Positions 43,152 to 52,420 of a DNA stretch of 60,264 bases are shown here, piece by piece. This stretch comes from Myxococcota bacterium (GTDB taxonomy: Bacteria; Myxococcota_A; Polyangia; Polyangiales; Houyiibacteriaceae), in assembly GCA_020629955.1 (NCBI GenBank), contig JAHDCI010000009.1:1-60264 (forward strand), read 5' to 3'. The translations under genes were made by a program, and so were the position numbers. The notes under the pieces are model-generated. The model had not been told where the DNA came from, searched no databases, and worked only from the letters and a program-made list of their open reading frames with translations. Each line of letters opens with the position of its first letter. The stretch's first letter is position 1.

Positions 43152-44582
43152 TTACTTCTTCTTCTTGTTCATCACGTGAACGGCCTCGCCGAGCGCGTGC
43201 TTAAACGCTTCCATGACGCCTTCGCCAAGCGTCGGGTGTGGATGCACCGTCAGGGCAACATCTTCAGCAAACGCGTGCATCTCCATCGCGAGCGCAGACT
43301 CGCTGATGAGGTCGCTCGCCTCGTGTCCGACGATGGTCACGCCGAGAACCTTGTCGTCGTTCTCCGCGTCCGTGAGGACCTTGATGAAGCCGTCGGTCTC
43401 GTTCACGGCCATCGCGCGCCCGGAAGCGGCGAAGGGGAACTTGCCCACGTTGAACTTGCGTCCGTCCTTCTTCGCCTGCGTCTCGGTAAGGCCGACAGAG
43501 GCGATCTCCGGATCCGTGAAGATGGCGGCCGGCATCGCGACGATATCCATCTTCGCGCCCTTGTGGCCCGCGATCACTTCCGCAGCGATCTCGCCTTCTT
43601 TGCTCGCCTTGTGCGCGAGGTAGGGTCCGCCGGTAACGTCGCCAATGGCATAGATGCTCGGAACGTTCGTGCGAAGGAACTCATCGACCTTGATGTGGCC
43701 GCGATCGTCGAGCTTCACGCCCGCCTTCTCAAGCCCGAGGTTCTTGCTATTCGGACGGAAGCCGACGGCCACGAGGACCTTCTCCGCTTCGATCTTCTTC
43801 TGCTGGCCTTCGTGTTCGACGGTCACGGTCGCGACGCCGCCCTTCACTTCGCAGGAAAGCGCCTTGGCCTTCGTCAGCGAGGTGGCGGGATTGTCGCTCT
43901 TGAGGAAGCGCTTTTCGACGACTCGGACAACGTCCTTGTCGGTTCCGGGAAGAAGCTGGTCCATCATCTCCACTACGGTCACCTTCGTGCCGAGCTTCTG
44001 ATAGACCATGCCGAGCTCCATGCCGATCACGCCGCCGCCGATGATGACCATCCGCGCCGGAGCTTCCTTCAGCGACACCGCTTCACGCGCGGTGATCACG
44101 ACATCGCCATCCGGCTTAAAGCCCGGAATCTCGATCACGTTCGTGCCGGTCGCGACGATGATTCCCTTCGTCGCCTTCACGGTCTTCTTCTCGCCTTCGG
44201 GCGTTGTCACTTCGAGGGTGTCCTTCGAGGTGAACTGCGCGGTGCCGAGAAGGAGCGAACCGCCGTTGCCCTTAACGAGGCCAGCAACGCCGCTTGTGAG
44301 CTTGTTGACGATGCCGTCCTTCCACTCCTGCATCTTCGCGACGTCGACCTTCGGCTCGCCGAAATCGATGCCCATATGGGAAGCGTGCTTCGCTTTGTGG
44401 ACGAGACCGGAGGCAGCGATGAGCGCCTTCGAGGGAATGCAGCCCCAGTTGAGACAAACGCCGCCCCAATGCTCTTTGTCGATGCACAGGACATTCAGTC
44501 CCAGCTGGCCAAGTCGAATGGCCGCCACGTATCCGCCGGGTCCAGCGCCGATGACAATCGCGTCGTAGGTTTCAGTCGCCAT
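43152..44582 (-). CDS. lpdA: Dihydrolipoyl dehydrogenase (E3)
   Basis: FAD enzyme of 476 residues that reoxidises lipoamide in 2-oxoacid dehydrogenase complexes. FAD-binding GAGPGGYVAA (12-21), redox disulfide GGVCLNWGC (Cys43 and Cys48), NAD-binding GGGVIGMELG, and the C-terminal HPHPTLGE with the catalytic His-Glu are all present, and the length is normal. It lies between E1 alpha (26 bases upstream) and lipB (2 bases downstream) in one operon. Confidence 0.96.
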   Translation of the reverse strand: MATETYDAIVIGAGPGGYVAAIRLGQLGLNVLCIDKEHWGGVCLNWGCIPSKALIAASGLVHKAKHASHMGIDFGEPKVDVAKMQEWKDGIVNKLTSGVAGLVKGNGGSLLLGTAQFTSKDTLEVTTPEGEKKTVKATKGIIVATGTNVIEIPGFKPDGDVVITAREAVSLKEAPARMVIIGGGVIGMELGMVYQKLGTKVTVVEMMDQLLPGTDKDVVRVVEKRFLKSDNPATSLTKAKALSCEVKGGVATVTVEHEGQQKKIEAEKVLVAVGFRPNSKNLGLEKAGVKLDDRGHIKVDEFLRTNVPSIYAIGDVTGGPYLAHKASKEGEIAAEVIAGHKGAKMDIVAMPAAIFTDPEIASVGLTETQAKKDGRKFNVGKFPFAASGRAMAVNETDGFIKVLTDAENDDKVLGVTIVGHEASDLISESALAMEMHAFAEDVALTVHPHPTLGEGVMEAFKHALGEAVHVMNKKKK

Positions 44583-44608
44583 AACGTGTTTTTGCTTTCT
44601 TATCGGGG

Positions 44609-45712
44609 TCAGTGAGAAGGCGCGGGTTCATGCTCAAGGAGCTCCGCCTTCTGCTCTTCCAGATGCCACGGGAGTTCCGCGTAGACATCGTCAAATAGGG
44701 TGGGCCGTTCGATCTCGCCGTACTTCTCCGTCTCGCGGATTGCGGTCAAAACCTCTTCGGTAAGCTCTTCTCGGAGCTTCTCTTGGTAGCCATCGTCCAC
44801 AAGACCTCGACTACGCATATAGGCCTCAAACCGAAGAATGGGATCCCTCGCCTTCCAGCGCTCGACCTCCGCTTCGTCGCGATAGAGGCGCGGGTCGTCA
44901 CTGGAGCTATGCGCACCGATGCGGTAGGTCACAGCTTCGATGAACGTCGGGCCTTCGCCCTTGCGAGCTCGATCGGTCGCTTCGCCGATCACTTCGAGAA
45001 GCGCCAGGACGTCGTTTCCATCGACCCGTACGCCGGGGATCCCGTACGCCTCCGCTTTGATCGCGAATGTCGTCGAGGCCGTCTGCTTGCTCGAAGGCAC
45101 GCTAATCGCCCAGTGGTTGTTCTGGCAAATCAGAACACAGGGGGGCTTCCAAACGCCCGCGAAGTTCATCGCGGCGTGAAAATCGGGTTCGCTGGTCGCG
45201 CCGTCGCCGGTAAACGCAACCGCAATTCGGCCTGCTTCGCCGCGGATTTTCATCGCCTGCGCCGCGCCGACCGCCTGCGGAAGCTGCGGTCCCAAGCAGG
45301 AGGACCAAGAAACCTGGTTCGCGCCTTTGCCGGCCATATGCATTGGCTGTTGCCGGCCCTTCATGACGTCGCCAGCATTTCCGTAGATCTGGGCGAGCCA
45401 TTTCGTGAGCGGGTAGCCGCGAACCAGCATAATGGACGCTTCGCGCAGCGCCGGAAAAACCCAGTCGTCGGGTTTCAAACACATCGCGGTCGCGATCGGT
45501 GTCGCTTCCTGGCCCGTGCTCGCGCCGTAAAATCCAACCTTGCCCTGTCGCTGACGCATCAACATGCGCTCGTCGACAATCCGAATCCGCAGCATATGCC
45601 GGAAGATTTGGAAAAGCGTTTCGTCGTCGACGTTTGGCTCGCGAACGGCGGTGCCATCTTCGCGAAGGATTTGACGGAGGCCTAGAGCCGGATGCTGAGG
45701 ATCGATCTGCAC
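44609..45712 (-). CDS. 2-oxoacid (pyruvate or branched-chain) dehydrogenase E1 subunit alpha
   Basis: Thiamine-diphosphate enzyme subunit of 367 residues. ThDP-binding GDGATSEPDFHAAMNFA with the NN of CQNNHWAIS, and HMAGKGANQVSWSSCLG, mark the E1 alpha chain of a two-subunit E1. YRIGAHSSSDDPRLYRD is the phosphorylation-loop region. Closest by eye to branched-chain or Gram-positive-type pyruvate dehydrogenase E1 alpha; E1 beta and E2 are not in the window. The frame is open to 46417, but GTG 45712 is used because family homology begins right after it (PQHPALGLRQILREDG) and the upstream part overlaps the divergent gene. Confidence 0.9.
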   Translation of the reverse strand: MQIDPQHPALGLRQILREDGTAVREPNVDDETLFQIFRHMLRIRIVDERMLMRQRQGKVGFYGASTGQEATPIATAMCLKPDDWVFPALREASIMLVRGYPLTKWLAQIYGNAGDVMKGRQQPMHMAGKGANQVSWSSCLGPQLPQAVGAAQAMKIRGEAGRIAVAFTGDGATSEPDFHAAMNFAGVWKPPCVLICQNNHWAISVPSSKQTASTTFAIKAEAYGIPGVRVDGNDVLALLEVIGEATDRARKGEGPTFIEAVTYRIGAHSSSDDPRLYRDEAEVERWKARDPILRFEAYMRSRGLVDDGYQEKLREELTEEVLTAIRETEKYGEIERPTLFDDVYAELPWHLEEQKAELLEHEPAPSH

Positions 45713-45847
45713 GGGACGGGCGCATCTTATCGCCCTCGGAGGAGGGGTCAACGGCGAAGAGAGATTTCCCCCACGTGAACGCCACTCCAAGCCTTCCGGG
45801 ACGCTTCGATGCAAGCTGGGCGTCTGGCCGGATGATGCGAGTTGCGC

Positions 45848-45853
45848 TACACC
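45848..45853 (+). promoter_or_regulatory. -10-like TACACC, 6 bases before GTG
   Basis: TACACC ends 6 bases before GTG 45860. It supports that start over the ATG-like start at 45842, which would overlap the promoter. Confidence 0.35.
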
Positions 45854-45859
45854 GCCGCC

Positions 45860-46426
45860 GTGACTGCCCCGCACCAGCGCATTGAGCGACCTGCGATCGT
45901 CGTATTTGGCGTGATGTGCATTCTGCTTTTGCTGGGGAACGCGGTCTACCGGATCACCCCAATCGCGGTGGAACCCTGGCTCGACGGTTCGATGACGCCC
46001 ATTCAAAAGGGACTCTTTGTCCTTTTTGCACTCTTTAACGCGTACGCCGAGGGTTACCGCGGCTTTCAGCTTCGGTTCTCGCCTCGAGTCGTATCGCGCG
46101 CCGTTTACCTTGGTCAGAACCCGAGGCCGCTCTGGGTTCTGCTCGCCCTGCCTTTTTGCATGGGGCTCTTTCACTCGACCCGAAAAAAGGTCGCGTGGAT
46201 TCTTCTCATCGTGATCACCGGTCTTGTAATTGCCGTGAAGCAAATCCCGCAGCCATGGCGCGGGATCATCGATGGCGGCGTCGTTGTGGGTCTCGGCTGG
46301 GGTATGCTGAGTACCTTCGTTCAGCTCATCGGAGCCCTGCGTGGCAACGCCCCCGCGCCCGTGGATTTGCCGGAGGCGGAGTCGGCCGCGAACGTCGGCG
46401 AGCTCGACCAAGCACAAGCGTCTTAG
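45860..46426 (+). CDS. Small multi-pass membrane protein
   Basis: Unrecognised membrane protein of 188 residues with four hydrophobic helices (about 9-30, 46-64, 88-108 and 114-132, with a further weaker one near 140-160) and short loops. GLFVLFALFNAYAEGYRGFQ and LGQNPRPLWVLLALP are its most distinctive parts. Divergent from the E1 alpha operon. Its TAG stop codon is the first triplet of the MITE B remnant at 46424, so the last residues before it may have been altered by the insertion. Confidence 0.75.
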   Translation: MTAPHQRIERPAIVVFGVMCILLLLGNAVYRITPIAVEPWLDGSMTPIQKGLFVLFALFNAYAEGYRGFQLRFSPRVVSRAVYLGQNPRPLWVLLALPFCMGLFHSTRKKVAWILLIVITGLVIAVKQIPQPWRGIIDGGVVVGLGWGMLSTFVQLIGALRGNAPAPVDLPEAESAANVGELDQAQAS

Positions 46427-46530
46427 GGGCTGTCCCTACATTCGGCGCCCCGAGAGCGCAGCCCTTGAAATCACAGAGCTCTCCGAGGCTCGTCGAAAGA
46501 GCCTCAAGGCGTCTTAGGGGCTGTCCCTAG
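46424..46530. mobile_element. MITE family B remnant with duplicated end
   Basis: The left end and core of MITE B (sharing the GCAGCCCTTGAAATCACAG segment with the full copy) run from 46424 to about 46500. A second copy of the left end follows: 21 bases at 46418-46438 recur exactly at 46509-46529. No proper right end is present, so the element is truncated or two insertions recombined. The TA at its left edge is the TA of the upstream gene's stop codon. Confidence 0.75.
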
Positions 46531-46641
46531 CTCAAGCGGTCATCGCAACCCGTCGTTCTGATCCCCGATGCTTGCGAGCGATTCGGAACGAACGCTTTTC
46601 CTTTGAGCCCGGTCGGGCTCCGCTCCTCGTGCAGCAGTCGC

Positions 46642-46675
46642 AAAAAACTCCCCCCACGTTCGCGCGGGAGGAGTT
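46642..46675 (-). terminator. Rho-independent terminator
   Basis: On the minus strand, a 9-bp stem with one G-U pair (ACTCCTCCC with GGGGGGAGT) is followed by six T. It lies 20 bases after the stop of the Cys-rich lipoprotein gene. Confidence 0.8.
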
Positions 46676-46693
46676 TCTTCGCATCCAGCCGGG

Positions 46694-48364
46694 CTACGGA
46701 TTGTAGCGGAGCAGGTATTGAGAACGAGTGCTGGCCTCGAGGAACATAAAGCTTGAGTCGAGGTCTTCGAGGCTCGTCTGGCTTCCTGCCGACGAGTTAT
46801 CGCAATCGAGGTCATCGCCGGAGCAGCTGCTGCGCGCGTAGAGAATGTGCCTTGAGGTAACGACCAAACCTTCGGCCTCACCGAAACGCCCAGTCTGGAA
46901 CACAGCTTCCGGACGATTCGTGGTCGCGCACGAAGGACGCTGGTTGTTCTCCCCGAGAATCGTTCCAAAGACGGTGCCGCCCCCTCGGATATCGAGGGGA
47001 GAGGCGCTGCAAACGTCTCGCGCCGCGGGGTCGATCGAAACGGTCAGCTGGAAGTCGCCCTCTCCGTTGCGCGCCCATGAATCGACGAGGATATAAAGCC
47101 TCGACGGAAAGCCGCCGGAAGCGGCGACGTTGTGGAGCCATAGGCGGCTATCCTGATCTTCTCCTCGGCGGCGGTCATCGTTGCAGATGGACCCGACGCT
47201 CGGCGAAGTCGTCCAGTCGCCGCATGTGCCGCGGACGCCGAGAACGGTATCGGCGGTCGTTCCCTCGAGCTCGATCGTGATGTCTACGAGTGTCCGGGGA
47301 ACGTCGATGGCGTATACAGCATCCGGACCAGAGGTCGTGGAACAGCCAGTATTGTAGTTGTCCCCGACGTCGTCGAAGGAGCCCCGAACGGTGACGCTTC
47401 CACCAACGTCAACGCTGAGAACGGCCTCCTCGCCACAGAAATCGGGAGTCTCACAAACGATTCCGTCATCGATATCGCCGTTGCAGTCGTTGTCGATGCC
47501 ATCGCACACCTCGGTGGCGTCCGAGTTGATCGACGCGTTCATATCGTTGCAATCGCCGCCGCAACCGAGCGCCATTGGCCCCTCGCCATCGCCATCGGCG
47601 TCGACGGGGATGCGCACGCACTCGTCGCGATCGGGGTCGCACATTCCGACGAAGCACGGGTCGTCGATCGCGCAATCCCGCGGCTGCGTACCGCAACCCT
47701 CCGCGGGATCACACACGCCCACTTCGCAAACGCCAGCCTCACAGCGTCCGTTTCGCGGCACGTTTCGGCAACCTGCCTCAGGATCGCAAAGCTCCTGCGT
47801 GCACTCCACACCATCGTCGCATGCGTCGTGGTTGGGCTGGTGCGCGCACCGTCCCGTCTCCGGGTCGCAAGCATCGATCGTGCAGTCGAACTCATCTTCG
47901 CAGACGACCGGTTCACCCGGGGCGCACGCGCCATCTTCCGAACACGTCTCGACACCATTGCAAGGGTTGCCGTCGTCGCATTGTTCGTCGCGTTCGCAGC
48001 CCGCATCGACGCATCCAACGCCGGCCATGCAGCGCTGTCCATCCCCGCAGATGGAGTCCACGGGAGTGTTCACGCAGAAAAACCCGGTCTCCTCAGAGCA
48101 GGAATCTTCGGTGCACTCGACGCCATCATCACAGGTGTCAGGACACATTGGCGGAGGAGGAACGTCCGGAAGGTCAACATCCGGCAAGTCCGTATCGGGG
48201 AGGTCGCGATCGGGGCGATCCCCATCGGGGGTATCGGCATCCGCACCACCATCGGAGACTCCGCCGTCGGATTCACCGTCGCGCGTGCCGTTTGGATCGA
48301 CCAAGATGCTGCAGCCCATCGAAGCGCCGAGCGCTACCCATAAGAGAAGTCGAATCGCGCGCAT
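46694..48364 (-). CDS. Cysteine-rich lipoprotein with MopE-type repeat
   Basis: Lipoprotein of 556 residues with signal and lipobox SMGC (about residues 15-18). An Asp/Pro/Gly linker (about 25-70) leads to many short cysteine modules (about 73-275; for instance CDDGVECTEDSC and CDDGNPCNGVETC), a MopE-like unit (CDGIDNDCNGDIDDG, about 289-303) of the kind proposed to bind metal, and a C-terminal beta-sandwich-like region (about 320-556) resembling pre-peptidase C-terminal domains. Its start overlaps the stop of the TPR/PEGA gene (TGATG), so the two are one operon. Likely a surface protein; function unknown. Confidence 0.85.
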   Translation of the reverse strand: MRAIRLLLWVALGASMGCSILVDPNGTRDGESDGGVSDGGADADTPDGDRPDRDLPDTDLPDVDLPDVPPPPMCPDTCDDGVECTEDSCSEETGFFCVNTPVDSICGDGQRCMAGVGCVDAGCERDEQCDDGNPCNGVETCSEDGACAPGEPVVCEDEFDCTIDACDPETGRCAHQPNHDACDDGVECTQELCDPEAGCRNVPRNGRCEAGVCEVGVCDPAEGCGTQPRDCAIDDPCFVGMCDPDRDECVRIPVDADGDGEGPMALGCGGDCNDMNASINSDATEVCDGIDNDCNGDIDDGIVCETPDFCGEEAVLSVDVGGSVTVRGSFDDVGDNYNTGCSTTSGPDAVYAIDVPRTLVDITIELEGTTADTVLGVRGTCGDWTTSPSVGSICNDDRRRGEDQDSRLWLHNVAASGGFPSRLYILVDSWARNGEGDFQLTVSIDPAARDVCSASPLDIRGGGTVFGTILGENNQRPSCATTNRPEAVFQTGRFGEAEGLVVTSRHILYARSSCSGDDLDCDNSSAGSQTSLEDLDSSFMFLEASTRSQYLLRYNP

Positions 48365-49437
48365 CAGAAGCTCCCTCGAAGCGAAACCCCACCGGTTCCA
48401 GGAGCGATCACGGGCGCGATCGCGAGCCCTTGCTCATCTTCATCATCGCCGTCCAGCACGATGAGAAGCACGGTCGTCACGGCGCCGGCAACGGCCGCGA
48501 TCGAGAGAATATCTGAGATCAACGCCCGGCGATTTGCGCGGTCGGCGTGATCTTGCGCATCCGCCCAGGCCATGTCGCGCTCTGTCGGCGAAAGCGATGT
48601 ATCGTTCGCGCGGTCGACCGACTCGAAATGTGAGTCTTCGGAACCGAGCGCCATGACGCCCAGAGCGACGGCACCCGCCGCCAGCCCGATGGTGGCCGCG
48701 CCGACGATCGCGACCGGTGCCGTGAACCAGCCGTCTTCGTCATCCTCCGAACCGTCATCGGGCGAACCCAGGCCAACGAGCTCTTCCTCTTCGGAGAAAG
48801 GATCCTCACGCTCATCGATGTCCTCAACGCGATCCTCGATTTCCTCGACTGGCTCGGGCACGTCGGGCTCGGTGACCGGCGAAGCCTCGTTCTCCGACTG
48901 CAAAACCAAGCGTGAATCGCGGCGCTGCCCAGCCTCGACGCGAACCCGGCGCGTGATCGTTCGATAGCCTTCCCGCTCCGCCACAATCAACCGTCGTCCG
49001 ACTTCAAGCCGGACAGGCTGCGAGAAATCATGAACTTCGCGACCGTCAATCGTCACCGTCGCGTCGCTCGGGGTAACGGTCAGCGAAAGCTCTCCGACGC
49101 GCCGATTCAGTCGTCGAACGGCTTCGCCGACTTCCTGTTGCTGCTCGGCATTCGCCTGATCCCCCATCTCGCGAAGAAACGCTTCGTAATGCGTCAGCGC
49201 GTCCGCGGGCCGCCCTACTCGCTCAAGGCAATTCGCAATGTTCACTCGAACGACGGGATGAGGCGCGATTTCGTAAGCACGCTGAAACGCTTCGAGAGCG
49301 TCCGGATAGTTGGCGGCTTCGTACGCCGCTACGCCCCGCTGGAACGAGGCTCTCGCCATCGCACGGTCCGCATCGGACTGTGCAAACGCGATGTTGCTCA
49401 CCAGCAAAAGGGTAAAAAGAGCTAAGAAACGATACAT
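48364..49437 (-). CDS. Periplasmic TPR/PEGA membrane protein
   Basis: Protein of 357 residues with signal peptide (cleavage near AFAQS, residue 20). Residues 25-115 form three TPR repeats (ARASFQRGVAAYEAANYPDAL); 117-170 is a PEGA domain (TVTPSDATVTIDGREVHDF); an acidic segment follows (EEIEDRVEDIDERED), then two hydrophobic helices (about 237-260 and 305-328). Such proteins often scaffold envelope complexes in myxobacteria. It is first in an operon with the Cys-rich lipoprotein. ATG 49437 has TACTCT 6 bases upstream. Confidence 0.82.
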   Translation of the reverse strand: MYRFLALFTLLLVSNIAFAQSDADRAMARASFQRGVAAYEAANYPDALEAFQRAYEIAPHPVVRVNIANCLERVGRPADALTHYEAFLREMGDQANAEQQQEVGEAVRRLNRRVGELSLTVTPSDATVTIDGREVHDFSQPVRLEVGRRLIVAEREGYRTITRRVRVEAGQRRDSRLVLQSENEASPVTEPDVPEPVEEIEDRVEDIDEREDPFSEEEELVGLGSPDDGSEDDEDGWFTAPVAIVGAATIGLAAGAVALGVMALGSEDSHFESVDRANDTSLSPTERDMAWADAQDHADRANRRALISDILSIAAVAGAVTTVLLIVLDGDDEDEQGLAIAPVIAPGTGGVSLRGSF

Positions 49438-49443
49438 CCCTCG

Positions 49444-49449
49444 AGAGTA
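49444..49449 (-). promoter_or_regulatory. -10 hexamer TACTCT, 6 bases before ATG
   Basis: TACTCT on the minus strand ends 6 bases before ATG 49437 and would drive the TPR/PEGA-lipoprotein operon. Confidence 0.5.
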
Positions 49450-49522
49450 GCAGGCTTCGCGGGTTCGCCAACCCTCCCCGCGTTGCGTGATTCGAGGGCC
49501 CCCTCACCCCAAAGCCGCCCTG

Positions 49523-49688
49523 CTAGCAGCCCGTTGATGTGCTCCCACCGTCGAAACGTGAGAACTTCGGGCGCGCAGATGCGTCCGATTCGACGGCAAG
49601 TATCGACCATACGTGGCAAAATTGGACGGCGTTTGAGTGGATAAAAATGCCGCGAAGCGGGATTCGGAGTAGATCGACGGGCTGCTAG
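49523..49688. mobile_element. MITE family A, copy 2 (uninterrupted)
   Basis: A 166-bp element with 16-bp inverted repeats (49523-49538 and 49673-49688, one mismatch), both ends in CTAG. It aligns with the interrupted copy at 17147-17470; the 18 bases at 49643-49660 are identical to 17426-17443. Its right-end CTA is the complement of the TAG stop of the MFS gene. No coding capacity. Confidence 0.88.
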
Positions 49689-50926
49689 GACTCTTGTGTC
49701 GTTGCGAGCGCTGCGGCCGTTTCAAGCTCAAGCCCGGCGGTCTCGGGCAGCATTTTCCAGACCATGATCGCCGCAATGATATTAAACACCGCGGTCGACG
49801 CGACCACAGGCCCGTAAGCTCCGACCTGGTGAACCAGCGCTCCGACCAAGGCAGGGGAAGCGACATAGCCGAGCCTTCCGAGCAGGTTGTTCGACCAGGA
49901 ATACGCCGAGCCGCGCAACCGGGTCGGGAAGAGCTCGGTCGTATAGGAGTTCAACACCGGCAAATAAGCGCTCGCGGAGAAGATCCCGAGAACAAGCGCC
50001 GCAGTGAGGGGCCAGCGACCATGAAACGTATAGCAGCCGATGATCCCGAAAGTCCCGATCGCGAAGATGATGTACGCCCCACGCTTCCTCCCCACAACAT
50101 CGAGCAATTTCCCCGAAACGAAGACAAAAGGCATCGCAGCGACAGCGGCGATCGCGATAGAAAGCCCAACCTCTCCATCGGTCAGTCCCCGTTCCGCGGT
50201 AGCAAATTCCTTCCAGAACGAGATCGCGTTTTGCGCCGGGATGTAAGCAACAAACCAAATCGCGGCGAGCATGAGAACCGTCTTCGCGTGCGGCGTCTTC
50301 CAGATCGCCATCAGTGGCATCACCTCGCTATCGTCACTTTCCGCGAAACGCTGCGTTTCACGCATGCCGCGGCGAAGGAAGCCGAGAATCAAGAGAGGAA
50401 TGATCGCGACCCAGTAAACGAGTCGCCAGCCGTATTGCGTGCCGAGCAGAAGTGGCACGACCCCCGCGCAAAAAATGGAACCGAGGCTCGCGCAGGCTTG
50501 GATCACACCAAGAACCATCCCTCGCCGTTTGGCGGGAAATTCCTCCGCGGCGATGACCATGCTGATCGCCCACTCCCCGAGTAGGAAAATTCGCGCAATC
50601 AGCTGCACGATGGCAAAGACGTAGACGTTCGGTGCCATGCCAGAGAGGAACGTAAATATCGTGTAACCGACGATCGTGACGGTAAGCACGCGCTTACGGC
50701 CCCAGGTGTCCGCCTTTCTCACCAACCAGAACGCGATGATGGTCCCGAGGTTAATGACGGCGACGAGGTATCCGGACGCCTCGGGGGGCAACCCCATATC
50801 TTGCCGGAGATTGGGCAAGATTTGCGTGAGCGCCATGAAATCATAGCCCTCAAAGAAGGTCGCGACGCTCAGGAAGAGAAAGAGCCGCTTCTGATAAGAG
50901 GTAAACCCCTCTTTCACTTCGTCCAT
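49685..50926 (-). CDS. Major facilitator superfamily transporter
   Basis: Inner-membrane carrier of 413 residues with twelve hydrophobic helices. The loop 2-3 motif appears as RKADTWGRKR and its second-half counterpart as GKLLDVVGRKRG. The region FFEGYDFMALTQILPNL is typical of the sugar/aromatic-acid porter groups (SP or AAHS type); the substrate is not defined. The TAG stop coincides with the edge of MITE A, so the true C-terminus before insertion may have been different. CATAGT ends 7 bases before the ATG. Confidence 0.88.
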   Translation of the reverse strand: MDEVKEGFTSYQKRLFLFLSVATFFEGYDFMALTQILPNLRQDMGLPPEASGYLVAVINLGTIIAFWLVRKADTWGRKRVLTVTIVGYTIFTFLSGMAPNVYVFAIVQLIARIFLLGEWAISMVIAAEEFPAKRRGMVLGVIQACASLGSIFCAGVVPLLLGTQYGWRLVYWVAIIPLLILGFLRRGMRETQRFAESDDSEVMPLMAIWKTPHAKTVLMLAAIWFVAYIPAQNAISFWKEFATAERGLTDGEVGLSIAIAAVAAMPFVFVSGKLLDVVGRKRGAYIIFAIGTFGIIGCYTFHGRWPLTAALVLGIFSASAYLPVLNSYTTELFPTRLRGSAYSWSNNLLGRLGYVASPALVGALVHQVGAYGPVVASTAVFNIIAAIMVWKMLPETAGLELETAAALATTQES

Positions 50927-51025
50927 CTTGGCGACTATGCCACAGCGTGACGCTTCGTGTGCGATAAGCGACGCGCTTGGAAAAGACGTGACGCCCGATC
51001 GCGCCCGCCGAGTTGGGGGTCGCCG

Positions 51026-52189
51026 TCAGCGCAAGAAGGCGTACGCGAGAGCCACGGCGCCGAAAAGCGCGAGAAGAATCCCTGCCCCAAGCACGCCGTA
51101 TGCGAGTGCTGCCGGCGGCCCCCCTTGTGAATGTGTCGGCGGAGCGACTTGAGGAAGTGGCGCGAGCGGTGCGGGCCCAGCCCCCTGGAACGCTGCATTT
51201 CCCGCTTGGTTCGCGCTGGCCGCGACGCCGTTGTTCAGCCCCTGTGAATTGGCCGGAGGCGCTGAGGGGACGACGGACGAGCTTAGCGCCTGAGCGGGGG
51301 TAATATTGGGCTTCGCGCTCGTATCGCCGAGCGCCGCCACCATCGCGTTGCCAAACTCCTCCGCTGTTTGAAAGCGATCATCCGGAGACTTTGCAAGCGA
51401 ACGCATCACCGCGGCCTCAAGTGCGGGCGGGATGGGCACAGGAGCCCTCGTAGAAAGAGGCGCTGGCACCGAGTTCACGTGGTGTTGGATGTACTCGATC
51501 GGCTGCTTCGCATCGAAGGGCAGCTTGCCCGTGAGCAGCTCGTACATGATCACGCCGAGAGAGTAAATGTCCGCGCGACCGTCCAACGTTTGGCCGCGAG
51601 CTTGCTCCGGACTCATGAACTCCGGCGTTCCGAACACCATGCCTTCGCGGGTCAAAATGAGCGAGCCGGGACGCATCTGTTTCTCGGTCACCTTGGCGAG
51701 TCCGAAGTCGAGAACCTTCGGGAAGTCTTCGATTCCCCCCTGTGAGGTGAGGAATATATTTTCCGGCTTGAGGTCGCGGTGGATGATGCCGGCGCGATGC
51801 GCCTCCGCGAGCGCCATGCATACCTTCTGCATGATCGTCGCCGCTCGTTCCGGCTCCATGGGTCCTTCTGCGCGCACTGTCTGCGCGAGATTTCGCCCCT
51901 CAAGATACTCCATCACGAAGTAGCAGGCGCCGTCCTCTTCGAGCTGCCCGTAGAGAAAGACTCGCGCCGTATTGGGATGCGAGAGATGACTCATCGCCCG
52001 TGCTTCGCGACGGAACCGAGAAACGAGGTCTTTACGCGCGAGATACTTCGAGTGGAGAATCTTGATCGCGACGTGGCGATTCATCTCTGGCTGGAGTGCC
52101 TTATAGACCGCCCCCATCCCCCCGGAGCCAATCCGACGCTCAATCCGGAACTGTCCGGCGACTTCCTTTCCGAGATAGGCATCGGCCAT
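51026..52189 (-). CDS. Transmembrane Ser/Thr protein kinase, C-terminally anchored
   Basis: Kinase of 387 residues. The kinase domain (about 13-285) has GSGGMGAVY, VAIK, HRDLKPEN, DFGLAK and SPEQ. It is followed by a Pro/Ala/Ser/Asn linker (about 295-360) and a C-terminal transmembrane helix (about 363-386), with almost nothing outside the membrane. It therefore probably senses through dimerisation or partners. Upstream neighbour on the other strand is the ACP gene, 231 bases away. Confidence 0.93.
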   Translation of the reverse strand: MADAYLGKEVAGQFRIERRIGSGGMGAVYKALQPEMNRHVAIKILHSKYLARKDLVSRFRREARAMSHLSHPNTARVFLYGQLEEDGACYFVMEYLEGRNLAQTVRAEGPMEPERAATIMQKVCMALAEAHRAGIIHRDLKPENIFLTSQGGIEDFPKVLDFGLAKVTEKQMRPGSLILTREGMVFGTPEFMSPEQARGQTLDGRADIYSLGVIMYELLTGKLPFDAKQPIEYIQHHVNSVPAPLSTRAPVPIPPALEAAVMRSLAKSPDDRFQTAEEFGNAMVAALGDTSAKPNITPAQALSSSVVPSAPPANSQGLNNGVAASANQAGNAAFQGAGPAPLAPLPQVAPPTHSQGGPPAALAYGVLGAGILLALFGAVALAYAFLR

Positions 52190-52195
52190 GGGGTG

Positions 52196-52201
52196 ACCTT
52201 A
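52196..52201 (-). promoter_or_regulatory. -10 hexamer TAAGGT, 6 bases before ATG
   Basis: TAAGGT on the minus strand ends 6 bases before the kinase ATG at 52189. Confidence 0.5.
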
Positions 52202-52408
52202 CACTTTATGCCGTCTGGAAGCGAGAGATGATTCTCTCTCATTGGACTTTTGAACGGGCTCAATCGCGACGAAAGAGCGTCCAGATAGATTCGCAGCGCG
52301 GCACAAACGATGTCGAGAGTATTGTGAAGAAATGTAGGTTTCTCGGCCTGGGGCGCAGAACGCATCTGATCTCTTCTTTTCAGGGTTGCTCGATGCCGAG
52401 CCGGGCGG

Positions 52409-52414
52409 TATGTG
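52409..52414 (+). promoter_or_regulatory. -10-like TATGTG, 6 bases before ATG
   Basis: TATGTG ends 6 bases before ATG 52421. It favours that ATG over the GTG at 52412, which lies within the hexamer. Confidence 0.35.
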
Positions 52415-52420
52415 ACCGGA

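Noticed and set aside
43008-44615. 535-codon plus-strand ORF opposite lpdA
   Set aside because: It is an antisense shadow of the well-identified lpdA gene, with Arg/His/Asp-rich composition and no domain.
45713-46417. Extension of the E1 alpha frame to 602 codons
   Set aside because: The extra 235 residues lack E1 homology and overlap the divergent membrane protein gene; GTG 45712 fits the family start.
46590-46620. GAGCCCG/CGGGCTC hairpin
   Set aside because: Strong stem but no T tract on either strand, and no repeat elsewhere in the window.
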